NCBI RefSeq assembly: GCF_946481715.1
Contig: NZ_CAMLOV010000197.1
Span: 1-9,389 of the forward strand
Length of the DNA: 9,389 nt
Source of the DNA: an uncultured Mucilaginibacter sp.
Lineage (GTDB): Bacteria > Bacteroidota > Bacteroidia > Sphingobacteriales > Sphingobacteriaceae
Reading direction: 5' to 3'
Positions 1-6,008 of the stretch are shown here, piece after piece; positions within the stretch are counted from its first letter, which is position 1; each line of letters starts with the position of its first letter. Below the pieces are notes generated by a model. It saw only the letters and a list, made by a program, of their open reading frames with translations. It was not told the DNA's origin and ran no database searches. The position numbers were made by a program, and so were the translations under genes.

Positions 1-985
1 CTCCACGGGCCAAAGCCGGTTTAAACATGTTGGATGCAGCAAGCGAGCCAGATGCACCACCAGCGCCCACGATGGTGTGGATCTCATCGATGAACAGGAT
101 CACATCCGGAGATTTTTCCAGCTCGTTCATCACGGCTTTCATACGCTCCTCAAACTGGCCACGGTATTTTGTGCCGGCAACCAACGAGGCAAGATCTAAA
201 GTAACTACGCGTTTGTTGAACAACACGCGCGATACTTTACGCTGAACAATGCGCAATGCCAAACCTTCGGCAATGGCACTTTTACCAACGCCCGGCTCAC
301 CTATCAGGATAGGGTTGTTCTTTTTACGGCGGGATAAGATCTGCGATACACGTTCAATTTCTTTCTCTCGGCCTACTATCGGGTCAAGTTTACCTTCTTC
401 GGCAGCTTTTGTCAGGTCGCGCCCAAAGTTATCCAGCACCGGGGTTTTAGATTTAATATCCGATACCTTTTTAGGCTGTGTAAAGTTGTCGTCTTCTTTA
501 AAATCGTCGTCGCCACCTGTTGATGAACCCGGCATTTCGTCGGTAACATCATTTTTATGCGATTCTACTTCGCTTTTAAATACTTCGTAGTTCACGTTAA
601 ATTGCATTAAGATCTGTGAAGCGATATTGTCTTCATCGCGCAGGATAGAGAGCAAAAGGTGCTCGGTACCAATAACATCGCTTTTGAAAATTTTCGCTTC
701 CAGGTAAGTTATCTTTAATACTTTTTCGGCTTGTTTTGTTAAGGGGATACTGCCTATATGTACGTTGGTGCCAATGGTGCCTTTCACAGCATCTTCCACA
801 GCGCGGCGTAATTTAGCGGTATCAACAGTTAGCCCTTTTAATAATTTAATTGCCACGCCATCGCCATCGCGAATAAGGCCAAGCAAAAGGTGCTCCGTTC
901 CAATATAATCGTGGCCAAGGCGTAAGGCCTCCTCCCTGCTGTACTGTATCACATCTTTAACCCGCGGCGAAAATTTAGCTTCCAT
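1..985 (-). CDS. clpC: ClpC-type AAA+ unfoldase, N-terminal 328 residues (truncated by window edge)
   Basis: This is the ATPase partner of the ClpP protease: it unfolds substrates with ATP and threads them into the ClpP chamber in the cytoplasm. Only the start of the gene lies in the window; it continues past base 1. The translation begins [21 protein letters not shown] double Clp N repeat is visible, with [15 protein letters not shown] at residues 29-43 and [15 protein letters not shown] at 106-120. An acidic linker follows (about 150-170, rich in Asp/Glu). AAA-1 has Walker A GEPGVGKS at 229-236 and Walker [10 protein letters not shown] at 295-303. The double N repeat points to ClpC or ClpA/B relatives, and the short linker plus this N-terminus favour ClpC. 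The UVR motif and second AAA domain that would settle it lie outside the window. The start at 985 gives the usual family N-terminus; no Shine-Dalgarno is seen, as is normal in Bacteroidota. Confidence 0.95.
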   Translation of the reverse strand, partial: MEAKFSPRVKDVIQYSREEALRLGHDYIGTEHLLLGLIRDGDGVAIKLLKGLTVDTAKLRRAVEDAVKGTIGTNVHIGSIPLTKQAEKVLKITYLEAKIFKSDVIGTEHLLLSILRDEDNIASQILMQFNVNYEVFKSEVESHKNDVTDEMPGSSTGGDDDFKEDDNFTQPKKVSDIKSKTPVLDNFGRDLTKAAEEGKLDPIVGREKEIERVSQILSRRKKNNPILIGEPGVGKSAIAEGLALRIVQRKVSRVLFNKRVVTLDLASLVAGTKYRGQFEERMKAVMNELEKSPDVILFIDEIHTIVGAGGASGSLAASNMFKPALARG

Positions 986-1246
986 ATATACCTTTCTGAT
1001 TATGATCGTCCTAATCTATAAAATTGTTTTTATTGGTCAAGGCGATAGTTTTTACATTTATCAACAATGTTGCCAGTTTTTTACCTCAATGTTAAACAGA
1101 CAATTGGATGATATGCCGCCTGTTTAAAAGGAATAGCATAAACCTGCCTTTTGTTTTTTTTAACCTGAGAACCGCCTGATTATTACTATAAATACGGCAA
1201 AAACTTAATGGTGAGATGAGTTTTTGACGAATTAGTTTAAAGCAAT

Positions 1247-1273
1247 GCCGGCAATCCCGGCTTTTTAATTTTT
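1247..1273 (+). terminator. Terminator-like hairpin on the plus strand with no obvious upstream gene
   Basis: The arms GCCGG (1247-1251) and CCGGC (1257-1261) enclose a 5-nt loop and are followed at once by TTTTT, then AATTTTT. This is the shape of a short intrinsic terminator read on the plus strand. Both flanking genes are on the minus strand, so it serves neither in the normal direction. The stem is only 5 bp, so chance is possible. Confidence 0.35.
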
Positions 1274-1403
1274 GCAGGGCAAATAGTCATCCCCGGTATG
1301 ACAATAAGGCATGTGGGCTTTCTGCCCCACGTACTGCGCCTACACAAAAGCAAACCAAATGATTTGCATTGTAATATACAAGTTATTGGGTGAATTTAAC
1401 ATG

Positions 1404-1422
1404 AAAAATTACAATAAGTAAT
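1404..1422 (-). terminator. Weak hairpin with T-run directly after the PIN gene
   Basis: Read on the minus strand, arms ATTAC and GTAAT (1422-1418 and 1412-1408) enclose a 5-nt loop and are followed by a T-run ending at 1404. It begins one base after the PIN gene's stop codon. The stem is short and AT-rich, so it would be a weak terminator at best. Confidence 0.3.
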
Positions 1423-1423
1423 G

Positions 1424-1885
1424 CTACTCGCCGGCATCTTTTAGCAAGATATCAATCAATTTTTGAGAAATCCTAAAATTTGTTGACTGCATTTTCTCTA
1501 AATAGGGGCGAAGAAATGAAATTTTACCTTGCTTTTTAGCGTAGGATAAAATCCCGCCCGAACCTTTTACATGAATGCCCCTTTCTTCGGCAAGCCGTCT
1601 TGCCGCTTTATCGTCGGTTAATAGATAATCGCAATGTATCTCAGCAGCTAAAGCAATAGCACTTGCCTCTCCGGGGTCTACCGTTTTTGTTAAGGATGCT
1701 TGTAAAGATTTGTTTTGCACTGCCCTAACGTTAACCCACTCAGGTAGTGGATAACCGTATTCATACGCTACCTCTGGTGTGGTTACAATATGATCAAATA
1801 GTGCGGGTAGCACATGCAATAATTCCAGCTTTTCTAAAATGATAAAACAACTGGTATCGGTGATAACAACTGTGGATTTAGCCAT
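1424..1885 (-). CDS. PIN-domain protein (DUF3368-like), probable toxin/RNase of a TA-type pair
   Basis: A 153-residue protein with the layout of a single PIN domain, a fold of metal-dependent RNases that often act as toxins. Candidate acidic metal-binding residues are Asp10 (in VITDTSCFI), Glu42 (or Glu38) in PEVAYEYG, Glu73 in DPGEASAIALA and Asp91/Asp92 in YLLTDDKAARRLAEERG. The tail of that block, GIHVKGSGGIL, is typical of the DUF3368 group of PIN proteins. The frame is open up to 1930, but I place the start at 1885, where MAKSTVVITDTSC puts the first Asp at the usual position; the longer version would add 15 residues overlapping the upstream gene. The ATG lies inside the last codons of the UPF0175-like gene (8-nt overlap), so the two are probably translationally coupled. 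Role as toxin is inferred from family and context; no target can be read from sequence. Confidence 0.85.
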   Translation of the reverse strand: MAKSTVVITDTSCFIILEKLELLHVLPALFDHIVTTPEVAYEYGYPLPEWVNVRAVQNKSLQASLTKTVDPGEASAIALAAEIHCDYLLTDDKAARRLAEERGIHVKGSGGILSYAKKQGKISFLRPYLEKMQSTNFRISQKLIDILLKDAGE

Positions 1886-2096
1886 TTTCCAAATCAGCCT
1901 CAACACTCGGGTCGAGGTAATGCACGCCAAAGTTGATGAGGATCTCGGCGAAATCCCATTTTTTCATGTTACACATTTCGGCAGCTTGCCCCAGAGTGAG
2001 TTTATCAGCTTCGTATAACTTTGCCGCCAGGAACCGCACGGTATCATCGTGTTCCTTTTCCAATTTTTCAGGAACTTGCAGTGTCATCGTAGTCAT
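1878..2096 (-). CDS. UPF0175-family small protein, probable antitoxin to the PIN protein
   Basis: A 72-residue protein beginning MTTMTLQVPEKLEKEHDD. The block LTLGQAAEMCNMKKWDFAEIL (about residues 33-53) is the characteristic UPF0175 pattern: a helix-turn-helix-like element with Gly-Gln-Ala-Ala and Trp-Asp-Phe. UPF0175 proteins are commonly encoded just upstream of DUF3368 PIN proteins, as here, which supports an antitoxin and possibly autoregulator role (inferred, not shown). The gene ends in TAA at 1880-1878, overlapping the start of the PIN gene. Two starts are possible, Met1 at 2096 and Met4 at 2087. A promoter-like box ends only 4 nt before Met1, so either Met4 is used or the mRNA is nearly leaderless. 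No Shine-Dalgarno is seen. Confidence 0.8.
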   Translation of the reverse strand: MTTMTLQVPEKLEKEHDDTVRFLAAKLYEADKLTLGQAAEMCNMKKWDFAEILINFGVHYLDPSVEADLENG

Positions 2097-2100
2097 AATA

Positions 2101-2130
2101 TAAAGATAAGCATTTTGTATTAATTACAAA
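2101..2130 (-). promoter_or_regulatory. Bacteroidota-type promoter candidate for the UPF0175/PIN pair
   Basis: Read on the minus strand, TTTG (2130-2127) is followed after 18 nt by TATCTTTA (2108-2101). This matches the Bacteroidota pattern TTTG then TAnnTTTG in all but the last base of the -7 box. It sits only 4 nt before the upstream ATG of the antitoxin-like gene, implying a very short leader or use of the second Met codon at 2087. Confidence 0.45.
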
Positions 2131-2179
2131 TGTGCGGCTGAATAGTTAGATGCGCATAAAATTCATTTTCCCTCCACAT

Positions 2180-2187
2180 TAATTTTG
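2180..2187 (+). promoter_or_regulatory. TAnnTTTG-type -7 box candidate upstream of ettA
   Basis: TAATTTTG is an exact match to the Bacteroidota -7 consensus and lies 62 bp before the ettA start codon. No TTG/TTTG is present at the expected distance upstream, so the -33 half is missing and the call is weak. The region between this gene and the divergent antitoxin-like gene is only 153 bp. Confidence 0.35.
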
Positions 2188-2249
2188 CTGCAAACCTTAT
2201 TTACGAGATATTTGGAACCTCATACATCATAAACCAATTTCTGTATAAA

Positions 2250-3932
2250 ATGGCTGACGAGAAGATCATATTTTCTATGGCAGGGGTAAGCAAAGTTTAT
2301 CCCCCGCAAAAAACAGTGCTCAAAAACATTTACCTGTCGTTTTTTTACGGTGCCAAAATTGGCGTTATCGGTTTAAACGGGTCGGGTAAATCAAGCTTGC
2401 TCAAGATCATTGCAGGTATCGATAAAACAAACATTGGCGAGGTGGTATTTTCACCGGGCTATACCGTGGGTTACCTTAGCCAGGAGCCGGAGCTCGACCC
2501 CAACAAAACCGTAAAAGAAATTGTGGAGGAAGGCGTTGCTGCAACCACCGCACTGCTTAAAGAATACGAAGATATCAACGAGAAATTCGGACTGGAAGAA
2601 TACTATAGCGATGCCGATAAAATGGATAAGCTGATGAGCCGCCAGGGCGAACTGCAGGACCAGATAGACGCGGTAAACGCCTGGGAACTGGATGTAAAGC
2701 TGGAGCGCGCCATGGATGCCCTGCGCTGCCCCGATCCGGATGCCAAGATCTCGGTACTATCGGGTGGTGAGCGCCGCCGCGTGGCTTTGTGCCGCTTGCT
2801 GCTGCAGGAACCGGATGTTTTATTGCTGGATGAGCCAACCAACCACTTAGACGCAGAATCTATCGACTGGCTGGAGCAACACCTTAAGCAATATAAAGGC
2901 ACCGTAATAGCCGTAACGCACGACAGGTACTTCCTGGATAACGTTGCCGGCTGGATATTGGAGCTCGACCGCGGCGAAGGTTTACCATGGAAAGGGAATT
3001 ATTCATCATGGCTCGATCAAAAATCGAAACGCCTTGCCCAGGAAGAAAAAGGCGAAAGCAAACGCCAGAAGATTTTGGAGCGCGAGCTGGAATGGGTGCG
3101 TATGGGGGCGAAGGGCCGCCACGCTAAATCCAAAGCGCGTTTATCCAACTATGACAAATTAGCATCGGAAGAAACAAAGGACAGGGAAGAAAAGCTGGAG
3201 CTGTTTATCCCGCCGGGCCCGCGTTTGGGTAATATCGTTATCGAGGCCAACAATGTTACCAAAGCTTATGGCGATAAGGTATTGTTTGAGAATTTGACCT
3301 TCTCGCTACCCCCTGCGGGTATCGTAGGTATCATCGGCCCCAACGGTGCAGGTAAAACCACGCTGTTCCGTTTAATAACCGGGCAGGACCAACCGGATGC
3401 CGGTACTTTCCGCGTAGGCGAAACGGTAGCTCTTGGTTATGTTGACCAGATGCATGATGACCTGGACCCAAATAAATCTGTTTGGGAAAACGTAACCGGC
3501 GGTTTGGAAACCATTATGGTAGGGAACCGCCCGCTCAACTCCCGTGCTTACGTATCGCGCTTTAACTTTAACGGTGCCGATCAGCAGAAAAAAGTTGGTG
3601 TACTATCGGGCGGTGAGCGTAACCGGGTGCATTTATCCATCACACTTAAAAAAGGCTCCAACGTATTGCTGCTGGATGAGCCAACCAACGATATCGACGT
3701 TAATACATTACGTTCTTTAGAGGAAGCCCTGGAAAACTTTGGCGGCTGCGCGGTAGTCATCAGCCACGACAGGTGGTTCCTGGATAGGATCTGCACCCAC
3801 ATCCTGGCATTTGAAGGCAACTCGCAGGTGTACTTCTTTGAAGGTAACTACAGCGATTATGAAGAGAACCGCAAGAAACGTTTGGGTGATGTAGCGCCTA
3901 AGAGGATAAGGTATAAAAAGCTGGTGGAGTAG
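2250..3932 (+). CDS. ettA: EttA-like ABC-F ATPase (energy-dependent translational throttle)
   Basis: A cytoplasmic ABC-F protein with no membrane segments. In E. coli, EttA binds the ribosomal E site and controls entry into elongation according to ATP/ADP levels. Length (560 residues) and the start, with VYPPQKTVLKNIYLSFFYGA after the first strand, match EttA closely. Two ATPase domains in tandem are complete. NBD1 has Walker A GLNGSGKS (41-48), signature LSGGE (170-174), Walker B LLLDEPTNHLD with Asp194/Glu195, and switch His224. NBD2 has Walker A GPNGAGKT (363-370), signature LSGGE (452-456), Asp476/Glu477 and His506. The arm lies between the first Walker A and signature (about 97-140). The charged inter-domain linker (about 240-325) carries WVRMGAKGRHAKSKARL at 282-298, the tRNA-interacting segment typical of EttA. 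It stands alone, divergent from the PIN pair and convergent with the DUF4349 gene. No Shine-Dalgarno precedes the ATG. Confidence 0.95.
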   Translation: MADEKIIFSMAGVSKVYPPQKTVLKNIYLSFFYGAKIGVIGLNGSGKSSLLKIIAGIDKTNIGEVVFSPGYTVGYLSQEPELDPNKTVKEIVEEGVAATTALLKEYEDINEKFGLEEYYSDADKMDKLMSRQGELQDQIDAVNAWELDVKLERAMDALRCPDPDAKISVLSGGERRRVALCRLLLQEPDVLLLDEPTNHLDAESIDWLEQHLKQYKGTVIAVTHDRYFLDNVAGWILELDRGEGLPWKGNYSSWLDQKSKRLAQEEKGESKRQKILERELEWVRMGAKGRHAKSKARLSNYDKLASEETKDREEKLELFIPPGPRLGNIVIEANNVTKAYGDKVLFENLTFSLPPAGIVGIIGPNGAGKTTLFRLITGQDQPDAGTFRVGETVALGYVDQMHDDLDPNKSVWENVTGGLETIMVGNRPLNSRAYVSRFNFNGADQQKKVGVLSGGERNRVHLSITLKKGSNVLLLDEPTNDIDVNTLRSLEEALENFGGCAVVISHDRWFLDRICTHILAFEGNSQVYFFEGNYSDYEENRKKRLGDVAPKRIRYKKLVE

Positions 3933-3953
3933 GTGTTTTAGAAGCAGGACTTT

Positions 3954-3973
3954 AAGAACCAAGAGACAAGAAA
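3954..3973. repeat. Dispersed short repeat, copy 1 (CAAGAGACAAGAAA type)
   Basis: The 20-mer AAGAACCAAGAGACAAGAAA here matches AAGAATCAAGAGACAAGAAA at 5356-5375 in 19 of 20 positions. It lies between the ettA stop codon and the terminator hairpin. Purine-rich strings of this kind recur between genes in Sphingobacteriaceae (recalled, not searched). Confidence 0.6.
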
Positions 3974-3980
3974 GAAAAGT

Positions 3981-4020
3981 TAAAAAGGGAAGCCCGGCTA
4001 TAACCGGGCTTCCCTTTTTA
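3981..4020. terminator. Strong bidirectional intrinsic terminator between ettA and the DUF4349 gene
   Basis: A perfect 17-bp inverted repeat: TAAAAAGGGAAGCCCGG (3981-3997) and its exact complement (4004-4020), around a 6-nt loop. The core is GGGAAGCCCGG with five A on one side and five T on the other, so it has a T-tract on either strand. It can end ettA (stop codon ends at 3932) on the plus strand and the convergent lipoprotein gene (stop codon at 4161) on the minus strand. Confidence 0.92.
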
Positions 4021-4027
4021 ACCAACA

Positions 4028-4123
4028 CGTCATTGCGAGGTACGAAGCAATCTCTACGTTGGACAAGCCGCTCTGCAAGTCAGCCCTGCTTGCCGGGAGA
4101 TTGCTTCGTGCCTCGCAATGACG
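4028..4123. repeat. Palindromic intergenic repeat (CGTCATTGCGAGG...GAAGCAATCTC family)
   Basis: Two 27-nt arms, 4028-4054 and 4097-4123, are inverted copies differing at one position (T4041 against G4110, still a G:U pair in RNA). The left arm begins CGTCATTGCGAGG and ends GAAGCAATCTC. The 42-nt centre has a smaller inverted pair, CAAGC near 4064 and GCTTG near 4088. This is a widespread palindromic repeat of bacterial intergenic DNA; when translated by chance it gives the tell-tale strings HCEARSN and EIASYLAMT, both readable on the minus strand here. It lies 7 bp past the ettA terminator and 37 bp before the end of the DUF4349 gene. No transposase is present, so any mobility would be in trans. 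Confidence 0.85.
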
Positions 4124-4160
4124 CAGTGGAAAAGTACCCCCTGAGCTGCACGCTCGGCGA

Positions 4161-5042
4161 CTATACTGCTGTTGTGGCCTGCGGCGTTGCCGCATACTTC
4201 TTCCTATAAAGTCTATAAGCCACCCACAAACCAAAACCCGCCAAAATAAATACCCACAAATTAGCAAGCCCAAGTATCAGTTCGGTAAACATTAGCCAGC
4301 CGTTTACGAGGGCCATGCTTAGGCGTTTAAAGAAGGGCAGCTGATAGCTCGATGGGTCGTCATTAGCAACCATTTCCTTAACAATGGTATTGCTCTGATA
4401 ATAACTAAGGCTGATGTTGCTGTATTTTACGGCGGCATCAATCCGCTGGTTATTTATCTGGCCATCAACCAGGTCATCCTTCAACCACAAAACAGCATTG
4501 GGGTCTTTGATAGTTATTTTGCCACTTTTTTGCTGCGCGACCAGTTCTCTGCGGTTGTTTAATTTCATTTTCTCCGAAAGGTAATCGAGCGATCTATCCG
4601 CAATATCCATCTGGCGCGAGGTAATGTACATACCCATGTGGCTTATTTTCACCATAAAATCTTCCAGTTTTTCTGAAGGCACCCTAACGGTCATATCAGC
4701 CCCGGTGCTAAAGGCCGAAACATGCATCACCGAGTCGTCGCTGACGCGGATATCCTGGCTGTTTACAATGTTCGAATGCATTTGGTGGTGCATTACCATG
4801 CCGCCATACCTGTTGGTAAGGGCCGAAATAGAGTCGCCGGTTTTTTGTACGTTTTTTACCTTAAAGGCCATGTCGGCAGTTTTTACCAATTTGGCAGCTT
4901 CTGCAATGGTGGTATCTGCGGCTATGCCAACTGTGTCTGCCGTGGCGGCGCTTTTATCGTTGTTGGCATACTCATAGTTTTTCCCTTTACAGCCGGCCAG
5001 CAAAGCCGCGGCTGCCAGCACAATTAATATTTTTGTTTTCAT
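4161..5042 (-). CDS. DUF4349-domain lipoprotein with C-terminal membrane segment
   Basis: A 293-residue envelope protein of unknown function. The N-terminus MKTKILIVLAAAALLAGCKG is a lipoprotein signal with lipobox LAGC, giving Cys18 as the lipidated residue. A low-complexity Ala/Asp/Thr stretch (about 30-50) precedes the DUF4349 region, with family hallmarks LVKTADMAFKV (52-62), RYGGMV (78-83) and MTVRVPSEKLEDF (117-129), followed by a helical part with many charged residues (about 150-200) and AVKYSNISLSYY near its end. A hydrophobic segment (about 249-275, NLWVFILAGFGLWVA) is followed by basic YRLYRKKY, so the C-terminus probably lies in the cytoplasm. A lipid anchor plus a C-terminal transmembrane helix suggests an inner-membrane protein with its main domain outside the cytoplasm. 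It is convergent with ettA. Copy A of a duplicated two-block element lies 16 bp before its start. Confidence 0.88.
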   Translation of the reverse strand: MKTKILIVLAAAALLAGCKGKNYEYANNDKSAATADTVGIAADTTIAEAAKLVKTADMAFKVKNVQKTGDSISALTNRYGGMVMHHQMHSNIVNSQDIRVSDDSVMHVSAFSTGADMTVRVPSEKLEDFMVKISHMGMYITSRQMDIADRSLDYLSEKMKLNNRRELVAQQKSGKITIKDPNAVLWLKDDLVDGQINNQRIDAAVKYSNISLSYYQSNTIVKEMVANDDPSSYQLPFFKRLSMALVNGWLMFTELILGLANLWVFILAGFGLWVAYRLYRKKYAATPQATTAV

Positions 5043-5058
5043 GATGATTTATTGGTTT

Positions 5059-5092
5059 AGTATTGATACCAGGATCATGAAATAGTAACCCT
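5059..5092 (-). repeat. Two-block element, copy A, just upstream of the DUF4349 gene
   Basis: On the minus strand this reads AGGGTTACTATTT, 8 variable bases, then TGGTATCAATACT. Both 13-nt blocks are identical in copy B at 5263-5297. The element ends 16 bp before the lipoprotein start codon, so it may be a promoter or regulator-binding site; alternatively it is a passive repeat. Confidence 0.7.
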
Positions 5093-5111
5093 TTTTTTTG
5101 ACTTTTAATTT

Positions 5112-5144
5112 TATATAAACATTTGGCAATCAAATGTTTACATA
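5112..5144. promoter_or_regulatory. Inverted repeat, possible operator, upstream of the DUF4349 gene
   Basis: Arms TATATAAACATTTG (5112-5125) and CAAATGTTTACATA (5131-5144) pair in 13 of 14 positions around GCAAT; the inner 11 bp (TAAACATTTG extended by one on pairing with its partner) match without gaps. It is 70-100 bp before the lipoprotein start. There is no T-run with GC stem, so a terminator is unlikely; a dimeric regulator site is the more natural reading. Confidence 0.4.
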
Positions 5145-5262
5145 AACAAAGAAAGCCCCTTGTTGATGTACCGGCGGCTATAAGCAATACCTGTGAACAG
5201 GGATATTAAAATCTCTCTAAAATTGAATCTATAAGGTAGGAGTTTGGTTTTCCTTACTATTA

Positions 5263-5297
5263 AGTATTGATACCAATCATCGGCAAATAGTAACCCT
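5263..5297 (-). repeat. Two-block element, copy B
   Basis: On the minus strand this reads AGGGTTACTATTT, 9 variable bases, then TGGTATCAATACT, repeating both blocks of copy A exactly, 204 bp away. Copy B also has a flanking inverted pair, TTACTATT (5254-5261) and AATAGTAA (5286-5293), that copy A lacks. No gene starts close by on either strand. Confidence 0.7.
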
Positions 5298-5336
5298 CTT
5301 TAGCGCTGATAATTAAAATGTTACAAAGGGAGAGGA

Positions 5337-5375
5337 GGAAAGAGAGACAAGAGATAAGAATCAAGAGACAAGAAA
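5337..5375. repeat. Dispersed short repeat, copy 2 (two units)
   Basis: A purine-rich run with two AGAGACAAGA units. Its right part, AAGAATCAAGAGACAAGAAA (5356-5375), matches the copy after ettA (3954-3973) in 19 of 20 positions. Confidence 0.55.
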
Positions 5376-5437
5376 AATCTACAGGATTGTCACTGTAAGC
5401 CGGTAGAGCGACTAACAGATATGCATAGTTCAAAAGT

Positions 5438-5459
5438 CTTCGACAAGCTCATACCGACA
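5438..5459. repeat. Probable remnant of the CTTCGACAAGCTCA intergenic repeat
   Basis: CTTCGACAAGCTCATACCGACA resembles one arm of the common intergenic palindrome whose usual form continues CTTCGACAAGCTCAGG..TGACA. The partner arm is not found nearby, so this would be a half copy or chance. The family assignment is from memory. Confidence 0.35.
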
Positions 5460-5477
5460 AGAAGATGTGTTACAGGT

Positions 5478-5933
5478 TTACTCCGGGCAATTATCTTTCC
5501 TTCGGGTATCAATAATGTAAACGATCTTCCAACCGGTGGCGGCTTTCATCAACTGGAAGAAGTTTATCCCGCAATGGCTAAACTTTTGCCCCAGGTAAAA
5601 TTTATAAGGTGTCCACACACTGGCCAATGGACCGTCCACTTTTATATCACCATAGGTGATGCGCTCGTCCCATACTTCTTTATGTGGAGTGCCTACCGCT
5701 TTTATAAAACCATCGGGTTTTTCATTCTCTAAAACAACTGTTCCGTCGGGTTTGTTGTGAATACCCTGGAAAGCCAGCCCATCCGCAAAAACTGATTTCA
5801 GCATGGTGCTGTCGCCCTTGCGCATCGCATCGAACATGGTGTTAATGGCTTTTTTGATGTCTTCTTTATCGGTTTGGCAAAAGGCAGGGGTGGAGAAACA
5901 TGCAATAGCGAGGAGGATGAATAGCTTTTTCAT
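5478..5933 (-). CDS. Secreted NTF2-like protein (lumazine-binding-like/SnoaL-like fold)
   Basis: A 151-residue protein with an export signal, MKKLFILLAIACFSTPAFCQ, whose cleavage before Gln20 would fit Bacteroidota habit; the mature protein is about 130 residues, the normal size of a single NTF2-like domain. DIKKAINTMFDAMRKGDSTMLKSVFADG (about 25-52) is the opening helix pair of this fold, and GWKIVYIIDTRRK near the C-terminus is its closing strand. Such domains form a cone-shaped pocket and serve as small-molecule binders or enzymes, so no substrate can be assigned. The frame is open up to 6011, but that extension would run through the dnaA terminator, and the signal peptide fixes the start at 5933. 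It lies downstream of dnaA, separated from it by a terminator, so it is probably transcribed on its own. Confidence 0.82.
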   Translation of the reverse strand: MKKLFILLAIACFSTPAFCQTDKEDIKKAINTMFDAMRKGDSTMLKSVFADGLAFQGIHNKPDGTVVLENEKPDGFIKAVGTPHKEVWDERITYGDIKVDGPLASVWTPYKFYLGQKFSHCGINFFQLMKAATGWKIVYIIDTRRKDNCPE

Positions 5934-6008
5934 AATGTATGGTTGGATGATGCAAATTAGATAAAAGTTTTTGTTTTGCCACAACCGTGCCCTTAGAAAT
6001 TCGAGCCA

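Larger units (their letters stand above)
986..1423. other. Gene-free intergenic region between clpC and the PIN gene
   Basis: This AT-rich stretch of about 440 bp shows no credible coding frame on either strand. It must hold the clpC promoter, but I found no exact TAnnTTTG box on the minus strand. A TTGACC at 1040-1035 and TATAGA at 1020-1015 are spaced too closely (14 nt) to be trusted. Small structures seen by eye are an 11-bp palindrome CAACAATGTTG at 1060-1070, a plus-strand hairpin with a T-run at 1247-1266 (listed separately), a GTGGG/CCCAC hairpin at 1313-1330 without a T-run, and nested GCAAA/TTTGC arms at 1350-1366. None can be tied to a function. Confidence 0.6.
5043..5477. other. 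Repeat-rich gene-free region upstream of the DUF4349 gene
   Basis: About 435 bp without a credible gene. It contains, in order, two-block repeat copy A (5059-5092), an inverted repeat (5112-5144), a short palindrome CCTGTGAACAGG (5191-5202), two-block repeat copy B (5263-5297), purine-rich dispersed repeat units (5337-5375) and what looks like a decayed CTTCGACAAGCTCA repeat (5438-5459). The first part should hold the lipoprotein promoter. The part from about 5330 on lies beyond the 3' end of the NTF2-like gene and looks like accumulated repeat debris. Confidence 0.65.

Noticed and set aside
249..590. Plus-strand open frame of 113 codons
   Set aside because: Lies wholly antisense to clpC, whose minus-strand frame carries unmistakable Clp N and AAA+ motifs.
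3998..4273. Minus-strand open frame containing the strings HCEARSN and EIASYLAMT
   Set aside because: The peptide arises from translating the palindromic repeat and the antisense-frame 3' end of the DUF4349 gene; it overlaps both and has no family resemblance.
5337..5375. CRISPR-like direct repeats
   Set aside because: The units are short, purine-rich, irregular in spacing and have no spacer structure; a simple dispersed repeat fits better.
5421..5732. Plus-strand open frame of 103 codons
   Set aside because: Mostly antisense to the NTF2-like gene, begins in repeat debris, and shows no recognisable domain or signal.
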